Shown: positions 9,563 through 19,337, counted from the stretch's first letter. The stretch: 64,000 nt of DNA from Aeropyrum sp. (GCA_015521685.1 WANT01000047.1:27278-91277); one strand, 5' to 3'. The notes: generated by a model from the sequence alone, not told the origin. A program made the numbers and translations.

Positions 9563-12205
9563 TTGTGGAGAAAGTTTAGATGGATAGCTGTAGCTATGAA
9601 TTTCTTAAAGGTGCCCTGTGTTTTGGCTCGAGCCTCGGTTGGACGCTTTAGATTATTTCTACTTGCTATGGAAGCATCGGTCTTAGTGCTTCTACTCCTT
9701 GTTCCAGTACTACTGCCACCAGTATATCAAATAGTTGATCCTGTAGGCGGGGTAGTTGGAGGACTATCTCTAGACCTGCCCGAGGATGTGTACCTGGAAG
9801 TGGCTGGCTTGGATGGTAAGGCAAAGGTCTACATGGACGATTACGGTGTACCGCATATAATAGCTGACAGCGAGAATGCAGCCTTCTACGCCATAGGCTG
9901 GACTCAGGCCAGCTTAAGACTATTCCAGATGGATGTCTTCAGACGTGTAGCTCTAGGGGAGCTGTCCGGACTTCTGGGAGAAGCTGCGCTTGAAGTTGAT
10001 AGAACGTCTCTCACCCTGGGTTTTAGAGACTCGAGCGTAGCAACTTGGGAATACATCAAATCGGCAGAAGAGTATTCTGAACTGGCTAGGGCTATAGAAT
10101 GGTATACTAGGGGTGTCAACGACTATATCAACTATGCTGTAGAGAATGGGCTCCTCCCGGCTGAGTACAGGCTTCTGGGGGTAATGCCCTCTAAGTGGCA
10201 CCCGGTGGATAGTATAGCCCTGTCTAAATTCTTCCACCTTATGCTATCGTACTCTACTGACGATCTTGTGCTGCAAAAACTTGTGAAGAGAAACGGGTAT
10301 GACTTGATAGTCGACCTAGACGTTGTCGAGAGAAACCTAAACCTCTCCCACGCAATATGCTATGAGGCCGTGACGTGGGGAGAAATAACCGGTATGGATG
10401 GCCCCTTCGACCCGGATATAGAAGAAAGCATAGTCAGTGAGCCCCTCCACGGAGCTCCGGTAGAGCTTAACACAGGGCCCGGCCTCGTAAACGGTGTCGA
10501 GCACGCAATCATGCTTAGCGAGAAACTTGTGTCTGTTTTGTCACCGGGCTATATGGAAGCCTCAAACAACTGGGTTATCTCGGGAGTTTATACCGAAAGT
10601 GGGAAACCCATGCTAGCTAATGACCCTCACCTCCAGCTTACAGCACCTAGTCTATGGCTCTTCATGAGAGTCAGCAGTCCTGGCTATAATGTTGCAGGGG
10701 TTTTCCTTCCAGGAGTGCCTCTCGTAGTGATAGGACGGAATAGCAATGTCGCATGGGGATTCACAAATGTGGGGAGCGACTTCACAGACTTCTACTACTA
10801 TGATTGGCTCGACGAAAAAAGGTATATCTACAAGGGAGAGGTGATGGAGGTCGAGGCAAGAGAGTATAAAGTTTATGTGTGGGATCCAGCCGGCAGGAGC
10901 TATAGAGAGGAGGCGGTAACCATCGAATATACAATCCACGGTCCCCTTATCGAGTGGGAAGGCGAAAAATATGCTGTTGCCTACACTGGGAGAGGACCAA
11001 CGTTCGAGGTAATATTCCTATGGCTACTTAACAAGGCTGATAACGTGGTTGAAGCCCTCCAGGCTCAAAGATTCTTCTACGGGCCACCTCAGAACATGGT
11101 TATAGCAGACAGAGACGGGAATATAGCGTACAGTCCGGTCGGGGCCTATCCACTTAGATCTAACACTCCTTTGATAGTCACCAGGTACGGCGGTATTGTT
11201 AACACGGGCTTCCTCCCGTTCAATGGTAGTGAGGGGGAGGGTGAATGGAAAGGATATAGAGATTATTCAGAGATACCTATACTGTATAATCCTCCATCAG
11301 GATACGTGGCAACAGCCAACAGCAGACCCTTCGACCTAGAGTGTTGGGAAGGGTTTGGATGGAACTATGCAGACAGGTTCAGAACCCAGCGCATATACAG
11401 CCTTCTTGAACAAGCATCCCGAGACGGAGCAATATCGATTAGGGAGAATATGAAAATACAGACGGACACGAGGGATTTAGGCCTAGAGAGGATGGCAACT
11501 CTACTTCTCGCCCTTCTAGAGAAAGCTGGAGTTAGTAATGAGTACACCTCGACCATAGAGTCATGGCTGCCAAGTCCAAGCACGGGCGAGACATCAACGG
11601 GAGCCACACTAGTTTTGCTCTCTTCGTGGTTCTTTGCACAAGAAGTCTGGAAGGAGCTATATGGCTCCTACAGCGATTGGCGGTTCCTCAAGGTAGAGCA
11701 TATCGAAGTTCTAGTGAATAGCTACCTAGAAGGAGAAGTCTGGATAGAGAAATATTTCGAGGATGGAGAGCTAGAGGAGATTGCTGTAGAGGCTCTAAGA
11801 AAGGCCGTAGCAACGGCCACAGAGTACTTTGGTTCCGATGATCCGGAAGATTGGTTTTATGGCAAGATACACTACTATAACCCCGACCACGTCATATCAA
11901 GTGTTCTAGGGTTTGATGAGCGCCCTGCTCCCGGCGGCCCGTTTTCAGTTAACGTTGCCCCACCAAGCGAGATAACTAGTAGTAGAGGCGCTCCCGTGTC
12001 GGCTGGGCCCAGCGTTAGGATAGTTGTAGACCTGTCTGAATCATCGATATACTTCTCCCTGCCCGGCGGTCCTAGTGGAGTTCCTTTCTCGCCTTTCTAC
12101 CAGAACCTCTATAGAGAGACATGGTTGAAGGGCCAGTACGTTGAGGTCGAGATATATGGTGAGCCTGACGCTAGGCTTTTGCTTTCCGTGACTCCAGCGG
12201 GGTGA
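9563..12205 (+). CDS. Penicillin amidase family (S45) N-terminal nucleophile acylase, membrane-anchored
   Basis: S45 acylases are made as a precursor that cuts itself before a serine, which becomes the catalytic N-terminus of the beta chain. Here the motif is ASNNWV with the serine at residue 334. The alpha-chain region has VYMDDYGVPHIIADS and the beta chain has ANDPHLQL and VAWGFTN. An N-terminal hydrophobic helix (about residues 30-60) would anchor the protein facing outwards. The 880 residues match archaeal members. The natural substrate is unknown (N-acyl amino acids or lactones are possible). TTG start at 9563; an ATG at 9596 is a possible alternative. Confidence 0.85.
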   Translation: MWRKFRWIAVAMNFLKVPCVLARASVGRFRLFLLAMEASVLVLLLLVPVLLPPVYQIVDPVGGVVGGLSLDLPEDVYLEVAGLDGKAKVYMDDYGVPHIIADSENAAFYAIGWTQASLRLFQMDVFRRVALGELSGLLGEAALEVDRTSLTLGFRDSSVATWEYIKSAEEYSELARAIEWYTRGVNDYINYAVENGLLPAEYRLLGVMPSKWHPVDSIALSKFFHLMLSYSTDDLVLQKLVKRNGYDLIVDLDVVERNLNLSHAICYEAVTWGEITGMDGPFDPDIEESIVSEPLHGAPVELNTGPGLVNGVEHAIMLSEKLVSVLSPGYMEASNNWVISGVYTESGKPMLANDPHLQLTAPSLWLFMRVSSPGYNVAGVFLPGVPLVVIGRNSNVAWGFTNVGSDFTDFYYYDWLDEKRYIYKGEVMEVEAREYKVYVWDPAGRSYREEAVTIEYTIHGPLIEWEGEKYAVAYTGRGPTFEVIFLWLLNKADNVVEALQAQRFFYGPPQNMVIADRDGNIAYSPVGAYPLRSNTPLIVTRYGGIVNTGFLPFNGSEGEGEWKGYRDYSEIPILYNPPSGYVATANSRPFDLECWEGFGWNYADRFRTQRIYSLLEQASRDGAISIRENMKIQTDTRDLGLERMATLLLALLEKAGVSNEYTSTIESWLPSPSTGETSTGATLVLLSSWFFAQEVWKELYGSYSDWRFLKVEHIEVLVNSYLEGEVWIEKYFEDGELEEIAVEALRKAVATATEYFGSDDPEDWFYGKIHYYNPDHVISSVLGFDERPAPGGPFSVNVAPPSEITSSRGAPVSAGPSVRIVVDLSESSIYFSLPGGPSGVPFSPFYQNLYRETWLKGQYVEVEIYGEPDARLLLSVTPAG

Positions 12206-12212
12206 GAAAGTT

Positions 12213-12572
12213 TTGGTAGTGAAGACTGCGGCTGGAATAGTTGTCGCGTCGCTCTTATTCGTTGCAGTAATCTACCTACTGCCGCCTCCTATAGGGGTCA
12301 TAGCAGCCCCACTATCAGTTGCTATAATAGGATCTATAGCTATGTCGAGGCTAGCAACAGCGCTCTCAGCGCTTGTGGGATACTCTCTTGCAGTGGCGGT
12401 AAGCGTTCCACTGTTAAACACCTTCAGATTCCTCTATGATGTCCTAGGACCTGTAAGTCTAGCCCCGTTCATATACTATCCAGTCATAGCCGTAATTGCA
12501 GCCGATATAACCAAGACTATATCGCAATACTTTAAAGAGATAAGGCACGGCAACAGAGCTAGTACCAATTAG
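12213..12572 (+). CDS. Small membrane protein of unknown function
   Basis: 119 residues with three to four hydrophobic segments (about 6-26, 27-47, 52-70 and 83-100) and a charged tail. It starts with TTG 7 bases after the S45 acylase, so it is probably co-transcribed with it and might be a membrane partner. No known family is recognised. Its stop overlaps the end of the convergent dcd gene by 4 bases. Confidence 0.6.
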   Translation: MVVKTAAGIVVASLLFVAVIYLLPPPIGVIAAPLSVAIIGSIAMSRLATALSALVGYSLAVAVSVPLLNTFRFLYDVLGPVSLAPFIYYPVIAVIAADITKTISQYFKEIRHGNRASTN

Positions 12573-13096
12573 CTCGTGAATATCTTTGGAATCTTTACTC
12601 CGCGCTGGCCTTGGTATCTCCCGCTGTATGGTTTTCTGGCTGGTGTGTTCAGCCTGACCAGGACTAGGTGTAGGAAGCGGTCTCCCGGGTAGAGCTTGAC
12701 TGGGAAGCTCGAGCCCACCACTTCTATTGTGAGTTGTCCCTCGAACCCAGCGTCCACCACGGTCGCGGGGATGTACAGCCCAGTCCTGGCCCAGGTGCTC
12801 CTCAGGTTGACCAGCCCAGCCACATACGGGGGTAGCCTGATGTACTCCACAGTATGGAGGAGTATATGCTCCAGGGGCCTAACCACAATCTCATCCCCCT
12901 CCCCGCACTCATAGAACTCCCCAGGGTCCCCAGGGCTCCTGGGGTCCAGCACCCTCCCCGTAGGCCTGAACCTGCAGTACCCCCGCCCCAGCCTCAAGTC
13001 CAAACCATTCTCCCTAACACTATCCCCCGCAAGAGGATCAACAACAAGCTCCCCCAGAGCCAGAAGCCCCTCAATATCCCTATCGCTCAAAATCAC
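12569..13096 (-). CDS. dcd: dCTP deaminase (dUTPase-like fold)
   Basis: Makes dUTP from dCTP; some archaeal forms also hydrolyse dUTP to dUMP. Seen: MILSDRDIEGLL start, NGLDLRLG, GLVNLRSTWARTGLYIPATVVDAGFEGQLTIEV (deaminase core with the catalytic Glu in GFEGQLTIE) and the C-terminal YQGQRGV lid. 175 residues is the normal size. Cytoplasmic trimer expected. It stands alone, convergent with the acylase operon, with an AT-rich promoter region of 270 bases upstream. Mono- versus bifunctional activity cannot be told. Confidence 0.93.
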   Translation of the reverse strand: MILSDRDIEGLLALGELVVDPLAGDSVRENGLDLRLGRGYCRFRPTGRVLDPRSPGDPGEFYECGEGDEIVVRPLEHILLHTVEYIRLPPYVAGLVNLRSTWARTGLYIPATVVDAGFEGQLTIEVVGSSFPVKLYPGDRFLHLVLVRLNTPARKPYSGRYQGQRGVKIPKIFTS

Positions 13097-13366
13097 GGAA
13101 AGCTCACCCCTAGTAATCCTCTGAGAGTTTTGATTGAATTGATTCCTGGGTGGTTAGTGTTAGTATTACCTTCGAGGTCATGAATTCAGCAGGGTAAGCT
13201 ACCAGCTGGTGAGCTGGTTCTCTGTAGCATTTGGGTGTTTGTTTCCTTTCATCCTACTTTAAACGTTATGATTTATAGAATTAGTATAAATGATATTAAT
13301 AACTGTAATATAAGTAATAATGTTTCATATGATAATTACTTGTTTTCATGGCTTAGTTAATCAGCT
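13097..13366. other. Intergenic divergent promoter region
   Basis: No gene is seen in these 270 bases between divergent dcd and the beta-lactamase-fold gene. The right half is very AT-rich (TATAGAATTAGTATAAATG near 13273-13290), fitting promoters in both directions. A small inverted repeat ACCAGC...GCTGGT lies at 13201-13218 on the dcd side and could be an operator or hairpin; no role can be assigned. Confidence 0.4.
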
Positions 13367-14425
13367 TTGAATAACAACAATTCGAAAAGTGAATATTTTA
13401 ACGGAAACCCAAAACTATGGGCGGTTGACATGAGTGAATTTAGGCCGCCAATAGCGATTAAGACGTGGATTCCAATAAAAAGCCTTGGATACGTAAACGT
13501 TTATGCTTACGAGAATGGTAACTCAGTTTATCTAATAGATGCTGGGATGTATTCAGCTCGGAGCATACATGGCTTGATTAGACGTCTCAAGGAGAAGGTT
13601 GGCGAGAGGTTCGAGCTGGAGAAGATTGTTATAACACATTTCCACGTAGACCACATGACAGGAGCGGCGTTGCTGAAAGACGTTTTCTCGGCAGATGTAT
13701 TTGTAAGCATTGGTGAGCTTGAGCTACCTCTTAGAAGCGGTTCTCCTGACTATTACCTCGAGGGTGTTTTCAGTCTGTATAGCGAAAATGGTGTTCCAGA
13801 CGAGACCATCAAAGAGATAGAGAGAGCGCATCCAGCACTCATTCTTAGCGATGCTTACAGAAGTTTCTCATCTTTAGAGCTTAGGCCTATATATTCAGGC
13901 GACATACTAGCACTCGGCGATGTTAGGCTTAGGGCGGTTCCCGCACCTGGCCACACGCCCGGCCACATAATTCTCGAGAGCTTGGACTACCCGGCTGCCT
14001 TCGTCGGTGACAGCATTATCGAGAACATTACTCCAACGATAATACTAGACTCCTGGGAGAGAGACCCTCTTGGAGACTATCTGAAAACTCTAGCTTACAT
14101 AGCCGAGAGGAAATATCATATAGCGTACAGCGGCCACAGAGAGCCTATAATAGACCCGAGCGTCCGCGCAGTAGAGATACTGAGACACCACGAATCTAGG
14201 CTAAAGGAGGTAGAAGACCTCCTCCGGAGGAAGGGAGCTGCAACAGGCTACGAGGTTGCTAGAGAGCTAAAGTGGAGGACTAGATACGCCAGTTGGGAAG
14301 AATACCCGCCAATGGAGAAGTTCTTTGCAATCGGCGAGGCTCTGGCCCACCTCAGAAGGCTATATATTGAGGGTAGAGTTGAGGTTATAGAGAAGAACGG
14401 CTCCAGACTATATAGACCCATATAG
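13367..14425 (+). CDS. Metallo-beta-lactamase fold hydrolase
   Basis: The binuclear metal motif T-HFHVDHM (H-x-H-x-D-H) is near residue 90 and the later ligands are in APGHTPGHI and FVGDS, with a further SGHREP. Residues about 260-352 form a helical, winged-helix-like tail (GAATGYEVARELKWR), as in LACTB2-type MBL proteins. A hydrolase or thioesterase role is likely, substrate unknown. TTG start at 13367 without a clear ribosome-binding site; the ATG at 13430 (MSEFRPP) is a good alternative. Confidence 0.8.
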   Translation: MNNNNSKSEYFNGNPKLWAVDMSEFRPPIAIKTWIPIKSLGYVNVYAYENGNSVYLIDAGMYSARSIHGLIRRLKEKVGERFELEKIVITHFHVDHMTGAALLKDVFSADVFVSIGELELPLRSGSPDYYLEGVFSLYSENGVPDETIKEIERAHPALILSDAYRSFSSLELRPIYSGDILALGDVRLRAVPAPGHTPGHIILESLDYPAAFVGDSIIENITPTIILDSWERDPLGDYLKTLAYIAERKYHIAYSGHREPIIDPSVRAVEILRHHESRLKEVEDLLRRKGAATGYEVARELKWRTRYASWEEYPPMEKFFAIGEALAHLRRLYIEGRVEVIEKNGSRLYRPI

Positions 14426-14562
14426 TTTATGGATAGGCGGTTCGACGATAGGAGCCTTGAGTCTCTCAACACATCAATTCTACTTAGACGCAGCTAAAGC
14501 GGTAATACAAGGGTTTAGATAGTATAGTATACACTACTCGAAAACCTTAATCGGGCGCTGCA

Positions 14563-15063
14563 TTGTCAAGGGAGAGCAGACTTGTAGATAGGGAGAGGCT
14601 TATTGAGTGGGTTAAGAAGAGGATTACCGAGTTAGAAGAGGAGCTAGAGGTAGCAAAGACTATTTTAGAGGTGCTGGAGAAGGGTGGTGTTAGCGAGGCT
14701 CCTCTACCAGGGGAGAAGGGAGAAGACATTAAGGTCGGGAGGAGGAGGGTGGCTAGGCTCTATAAGGGTGAGACGCATGTTCGCATAGTTTTTGAAGAGC
14801 CTCAGCCCTTGCCTGAAGAGGTTGAGATTTACTTGAGGAATGTAGAGGAGGAGCTTAGATCTCTCCAGGCTAGGATAGGAGGAGTTGTTGGAGAAGATTT
14901 GGCGACGCTGGATTTCGTAAGGGTGGGTGAGGGTAGTGTGAGAGAGATTTCCTTTAGGGGGTTATACACGACTGTGGAGCACTTAAAGGCTAAGGCTGCT
15001 CTGAAGTATGCTGCTGAGACAATACACTATATCAGTAGGGCTATGAATAAGCTGGATAGCTAG
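14563..15063 (+). CDS. Conserved hypothetical coiled-coil protein
   Basis: 166 residues, not assigned to a known family. The first ~45 residues form a charged helix suited to a coiled coil (VKKRITELEEELEVAKTILEVLE), followed by a mixed region (VRIVFEEPQPLPEEVEIYLRNVEEEL) and a helical end. Acidic, no membrane segment, so cytoplasmic. Starts with TTG about 30 bases after a TATA-like TAGTATAGTATACAC, so the leader is short. It precedes the TIP49 gene by about 185 bases. Confidence 0.7.
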   Translation: MSRESRLVDRERLIEWVKKRITELEEELEVAKTILEVLEKGGVSEAPLPGEKGEDIKVGRRRVARLYKGETHVRIVFEEPQPLPEEVEIYLRNVEEELRSLQARIGGVVGEDLATLDFVRVGEGSVREISFRGLYTTVEHLKAKAALKYAAETIHYISRAMNKLDS

Positions 15064-15247
15064 ATCAATATCATAGTTGCGGCAGCCTGCGAGTTCTTCC
15101 ATGGTTAACCTAAGATTGCTAATGGGTTGTTGGTCATTAAAGATTAGGTTCAGCTATATTTGAGCGAGTCTAGATAGCCTAAGTCAGGTCCTTGTAGAAC
15201 CGCTATTAGGCCTTCTCACGAATAGTCTCTTGAATATATGGTGTTGC

Positions 15248-16600
15248 ATGGCTATGGAGGAGGGATTTAAGCTAGAGTCGCTGCGAAGGCTTGGATTCGG
15301 GAGGCATAGCCACATAACGGGGTTAGGCCTAGATAAGGATGGTCGCGCTAGGAAGGTGGGAGACGGGCTTGTTGGGCAGGAGGAGGCTAGGGAGGCTGCT
15401 GGTATAGTAGTGTCAATGGTCAGGGAGGGTAGGCTGAGCGGGAAGGGGATTCTACTTGTGGGCCCGCCTGGAACCGGCAAGACCGCTATTGCCATTGGAA
15501 TTGCTAGGGAGCTCGGTGAGGATACCCCCTTCGTTTCGATAAACGCTGGAGAGCTGTACGGTGAGGGAGATAAAATCGAGAAGATCGAGCAGATGTTTAG
15601 GAAGGCGATAGGCGTTAGGGTTAGGGAGAAGCGTGAGGTTGTTGAAGGTCTCGTCTCATCGCTGAGCATACTTCGGAGAAGAACGCCCTTCAGCCCCTAT
15701 CCCGCGATAGCTGGTGCCAAGATTACTTTAGAGACGCAGGAGGAGTCTAGATCGTTTAGCGTGGGCCCCGAGATAGCAGAACAGCTGGTCTCACTTGGTG
15801 TTAGGAAGGGAGACGTTATACTCATAGACGCGGAGACCGGTGTTGTCAGGGTGGTGGGTAGGGGGAAGGAGAGGGGGAGAAGCTTTGATATAGACGTTCA
15901 GAGGGAGGTAGAGATACCTAAGGGGCCAGTTAGAAAGGTTAAGGAGTTTGTGAGAACCGTCACTTTACACGAGATAGATGCTAGTGTAGCTGCTCAGAGA
16001 GTAGCCTTCACAGGGCTGCTGAGCATATTCGAGGCTGAGAGGGGTATAACATCTGAAGACAGGAAGAAGACCGACGAGATTATAAGGAAGTGGGTAGATG
16101 AGGGTAAGGCAGAGATAATTGCTGGTGTGATATTTATAGACGACGCACACCTACTAGACATGGAGCTATTCTCTTTTCTAACAAAGGCTATGGAGAGTGA
16201 CATAGCACCAATCATAATACTGGCCACGAATAGGGGTATAGCCAAGGTAAGAGGTACAGACATAGAAAGCCCCCACGGGATACCAAGGGACCTTTTAGAT
16301 AGGCTTCTAATAATAACTACACGGCCGTACAGAAAGGATGAGATTAGGGAAATTATAAGGCTTAGGGCTGACGAGGAAGAAGTCCCCCTCTCCAATGAGG
16401 CACTCGAGAAGCTATCTGACATAGGTAGTGAGAATAGCTTAAGATACGCTCTACAGCTCTTAGAACCCTCACTCATGATAGCCAGGAGAAGGGGATCAAC
16501 TAAGGTTGAGCCATCCGATGTGGAGGAGGCACAAAGACTCTTTGCCGACCTTAAGAAGAGTTTAGATGTCACTGTCAAGTACAAGGAGCTAATGCTTTAG
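15248..16600 (+). CDS. RuvB-like TIP49 (RuvBL/pontin-reptin) AAA+ ATPase
   Basis: Archaeal relative of eukaryotic RuvBL1/2, hexameric AAA+ ATPases of chromatin and RNP assembly. Walker A is GPPGTGKT (72-79). An inserted OB-like domain follows (about 110-250, with FSVGPEIAEQLVSLGVRKGDVI). Walker B is IFIDDAHLLD (D298, D299), and then come sensor 1 ATNRG, GIPRDLLDR and sensor 2 SLRYALQLL. Eukaryotic proteins have DEVH where this one has DDAH, so the usual catalytic Glu is Asp. The frame opens at a TTG at 15230; the ATG at 15248 or 15254 fits family starts. Single copy here, so a homohexamer is likely. Confidence 0.93.
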   Translation: MAMEEGFKLESLRRLGFGRHSHITGLGLDKDGRARKVGDGLVGQEEAREAAGIVVSMVREGRLSGKGILLVGPPGTGKTAIAIGIARELGEDTPFVSINAGELYGEGDKIEKIEQMFRKAIGVRVREKREVVEGLVSSLSILRRRTPFSPYPAIAGAKITLETQEESRSFSVGPEIAEQLVSLGVRKGDVILIDAETGVVRVVGRGKERGRSFDIDVQREVEIPKGPVRKVKEFVRTVTLHEIDASVAAQRVAFTGLLSIFEAERGITSEDRKKTDEIIRKWVDEGKAEIIAGVIFIDDAHLLDMELFSFLTKAMESDIAPIIILATNRGIAKVRGTDIESPHGIPRDLLDRLLIITTRPYRKDEIREIIRLRADEEEVPLSNEALEKLSDIGSENSLRYALQLLEPSLMIARRRGSTKVEPSDVEEAQRLFADLKKSLDVTVKYKELML

Positions 16601-16649
16601 TCAGTTAGTACTGTGTAGGAAGAGGGAGGTCCTTCACAGAGACTACTAA

Positions 16650-16660
16650 ATTTTTAAGGC
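16650..16660 (+). promoter_or_regulatory. TATA box for tRNA-Lys
   Basis: ATTTTTAAGG lies about 45 bases before the tRNA-Lys 5' end. Archaeal transcription starts about 25 bases after the TATA centre, giving a leader of 15 to 20 bases for RNase P to remove. Inferred from base composition and spacing only. Confidence 0.45.
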
Positions 16661-16694
16661 CGCATAACATGATTAACTAACCCCGGCGGAGAGT

Positions 16695-16807
<113 letters not shown>

Positions 16808-16905
16808 AACCCATGAGGATAAGGGCTCCTACTCTCACATCACCCATAAAGTTAAGGCTATGTATTAAGCAAGAGCGCTACCTCTAGTGATGCTAGCGTT
16901 ACTAC

Positions 16906-17340
16906 TTATCTAGATAGGGTCCCGCCAATTATACCTCCTAGAACGCCTCCTAACATGCCAATCAATCCGAGAAGAAGCCCTATTATCAAAGCTATAAAGA
17001 GGCCTACTACCCCAACTACACCTCCAGCACCTACTATAAACGCTAGTCCTGGTATGCCCGCGAAGAGCCCTACAAGCCCCGCGAGGAGAAGGACTCCTAT
17101 CGCGTAGAGTACCCAGAATACAAGGGCAGCTATTAAACCCGAAACAAGCCCAGCTATAGCCCCTCCTGAAGGGCTTCTAACTATCACTCCAGCCACAAGC
17201 CCTGCTATTAGGCTGCCTATCACAGGGGCTACAATATTAAGTATAATATGGAGAATAGTTCCGACGGCTATTGCTAAAGGCATCAAGTCGTGTAGCCCTC
17301 CAATAATCAATATACCTACTTCCTGGGGGATTTCAATCAT
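16906..17340 (-). CDS. Small glycine-rich polytopic membrane protein
   Basis: 144 residues, almost entirely hydrophobic, with four to five membrane segments separated by short loops (IAGLVAGVIVRSPSGGAIAGLVSG). The Gly/Ala/Leu/Val/Ile-rich text resembles small archaeal membrane proteins of unknown function (DUF5518-like in character, not proven). Starts ATG after a possible AT-rich site. It lies alone between tRNA-Lys and the divergent XPD gene. No function can be assigned. Confidence 0.6.
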   Translation of the reverse strand: MIEIPQEVGILIIGGLHDLMPLAIAVGTILHIILNIVAPVIGSLIAGLVAGVIVRSPSGGAIAGLVSGLIAALVFWVLYAIGVLLLAGLVGLFAGIPGLAFIVGAGGVVGVVGLFIALIIGLLLGLIGMLGGVLGGIIGGTLSR

Positions 17341-17480
17341 GAAGATGCGTTGAGCCGCATCTGGCTATGAGGGCTATGATGAACACCTAATATCCGAAGT
17401 ATGGTAGATAGATGAGAGAGCGGTGGCTGTCTGAGCCCCCCTCAGCATCGTGGCTATGCTGGTTCAGGGTGTTTCAATGC

Positions 17481-19337
17481 ATGAGTAAGGCGGTTTTCCC
17501 CTACGAGTCTTGGAGAAAAGGGCAGAGAGAGATTGCGGAGGAAGTCAGGAGGGCTGTTGATACTCGAGACATTATGGTTTTGAGTGCACCCACAGGATTC
17601 GGCAAAACCGCAGCAGTGATATATGGTCTACTATCATCTTCCGCAGACAAGATCTTGTATTTAGTCAGGACTGTGAACGAGCTAGACCCCGTTGTAAGGG
17701 AGCTTAAGCGGTTCAGAGCGGAGTTCACGCTCTTGTTCAGCGCCAGGAGAATGTGCCCGCTTATGACGTCTCCCGGAAGCCTGCCCTCCGTGGAGGATTT
17801 CTGGGGTAACTGCAGGCTAGCCAGGGTAAAGGGTGTGTGTGACTACTACTCGAACTTGATGACTATAGATCCTAGCGTAGTTAGGCAGCACATCTCATCC
17901 CATCCTGGAATCAGCGCTTACAGGATTGCATGGGACTTAGCTAAGTTCAAGAAGCTTTGTCCCTTCTTCGCATTCCGATCACTGGTAGATGATAGCATGT
18001 TCATAGTGGCCACATACCCCTACTTCTTCAAGGAAGACGTATTCCAGTCGTTCCTAGAACCTTATTCTCCAGAAGACTTTGTGGTAGTCGTAGACGAGGC
18101 TCACAGCCTCCTCAATGCACACACGTTGCTTGAGTATAGGGTGTCTAAGCGCGATTTCGAGAACTCTATAAGGGAGATCGAAGAATATGCTCCATCAGCC
18201 ACCAGTCTCGCCTCAGGTCTTAGGGAGATCTCCCAGATTATTATGGGAATATCAGCGCCTAGGATAAGACTAGCTGATAAAAAGCCCTTCCTAGAGAGGC
18301 TGGGGGACATAGAGGTTGTCTCAGATGTTGTTGAGTTGATCAGGATGAAGAAGGCCGAGGAAGCTCTTATGAGTTTAGGTCCTCAAGGTCTTGGAAGGAT
18401 TAAGACTCACCTGTCTAAGATCCAGGCTTGGATGCAGGTTCTAGTTAGGGACGACTCTTATCTGTTTGCTGAGGAGGATGAGAGGGGCAACTTATGGCTT
18501 ATCGCTACTCCCCTAGACCCTTCTTCCGTGGTATCAGCTTCACTCTCACGCGTCAAAGCCGCTATACTCATGAGTGGGACTATGCCGCCAGGCGGTATGG
18601 TGCGTAGCGTTCTAGGGATTAATAGAAACGTGAAGCATGTAGAGGCCTCAATAGCGTTCGGCGTAACAAGCTACGGGTCGTACGTAGTGACGGTAGTGTC
18701 TGACGTCACCACGGCTTTTAAGCACCGTGACGATAGAATGTATAGGCTGATAGCTTCGAGACTAGCAACTATACACAGGGGCCTGCCTGGCCTAAAGTTG
18801 GCTGTCTATCCAAGTTACGAAGTTATGTACAGGGTTATAGAGAGGCTTCCCTCGGAGTTCGAGCTAATTGTAGAGTCTAAGTCCACGAGCTTAGAAGAGG
18901 TGGAGTCATTCTTACTATCTAGAGAACCGGGAGAGGCTATTCTAGTTAATGCGGTCGCGGGTGGCAAGCTGGTTGAGGGCGTGGAGTTTATAGATTATGA
19001 GGGGAACAACCTGCTGAAGGTCGTAGCTGTTGTAGGGATCCCCTTCCCACAGCCAGACGACTATACGAAGACCCATCTGAAGGTCATCGCAGGGAGGATA
19101 GGGCCTACCACGGCTAGGAAGCTGGTATACCTAGTGGGCCCTATGATCAAGGTCAGGCAGGCATTGGGAAGGGCGATAAGGAGGCCCGAAGATAGGGCTG
19201 CATTCTTCCTACTCGACTACAGGTATCTAAGGAAGGATATCAAGAGAACGCTGGACATGCCAGTGCACTATGTTACTAGAGGCTCTGGAGAGCTCGAGGA
19301 GGTGGTTGCAAGTGTTAGAAAAATATTGGGGGGTTAG
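17481..19337 (+). CDS. xpd: XPD/Rad3-type iron-sulfur DNA helicase
   Basis: SF2 5'-3' DNA helicase related to the TFIIH subunit XPD. Motif I is APTGFGKT, motif II VVVVDEAHSLL, and motif VI is near VRQALGRAIRRPEDRA. Four cysteines between motifs Ia and II (RRMCPL, GNCRLA, KGVCDY, KKLCPFF) fit the 4Fe-4S cluster domain. Motif III-like LMSGTMPP is present. The frame is open from 17412, but the ATG at 17481 (SKAVFPYESWRKGQ) matches family starts. Its stop overlaps the next, convergent gene by 4 bases. Role in repair or transcription-linked DNA opening is inferred. Confidence 0.9.
   Translation: MSKAVFPYESWRKGQREIAEEVRRAVDTRDIMVLSAPTGFGKTAAVIYGLLSSSADKILYLVRTVNELDPVVRELKRFRAEFTLLFSARRMCPLMTSPGSLPSVEDFWGNCRLARVKGVCDYYSNLMTIDPSVVRQHISSHPGISAYRIAWDLAKFKKLCPFFAFRSLVDDSMFIVATYPYFFKEDVFQSFLEPYSPEDFVVVVDEAHSLLNAHTLLEYRVSKRDFENSIREIEEYAPSATSLASGLREISQIIMGISAPRIRLADKKPFLERLGDIEVVSDVVELIRMKKAEEALMSLGPQGLGRIKTHLSKIQAWMQVLVRDDSYLFAEEDERGNLWLIATPLDPSSVVSASLSRVKAAILMSGTMPPGGMVRSVLGINRNVKHVEASIAFGVTSYGSYVVTVVSDVTTAFKHRDDRMYRLIASRLATIHRGLPGLKLAVYPSYEVMYRVIERLPSEFELIVESKSTSLEEVESFLLSREPGEAILVNAVAGGKLVEGVEFIDYEGNNLLKVVAVVGIPFPQPDDYTKTHLKVIAGRIGPTTARKLVYLVGPMIKVRQALGRAIRRPEDRAAFFLLDYRYLRKDIKRTLDMPVHYVTRGSGELEEVVASVRKILGG

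Noticed and set aside
12854..13183. Plus-strand open frame over dcd, rich in Pro
   Set aside because: Shadow of dcd codon usage on the other strand; low-complexity composition.
15107..15150. AACCTAA...TTAGGTT inverted repeat before the TIP49 gene
   Set aside because: A 7-bp stem with a 30-base loop is weak and AT-rich; it may be chance.
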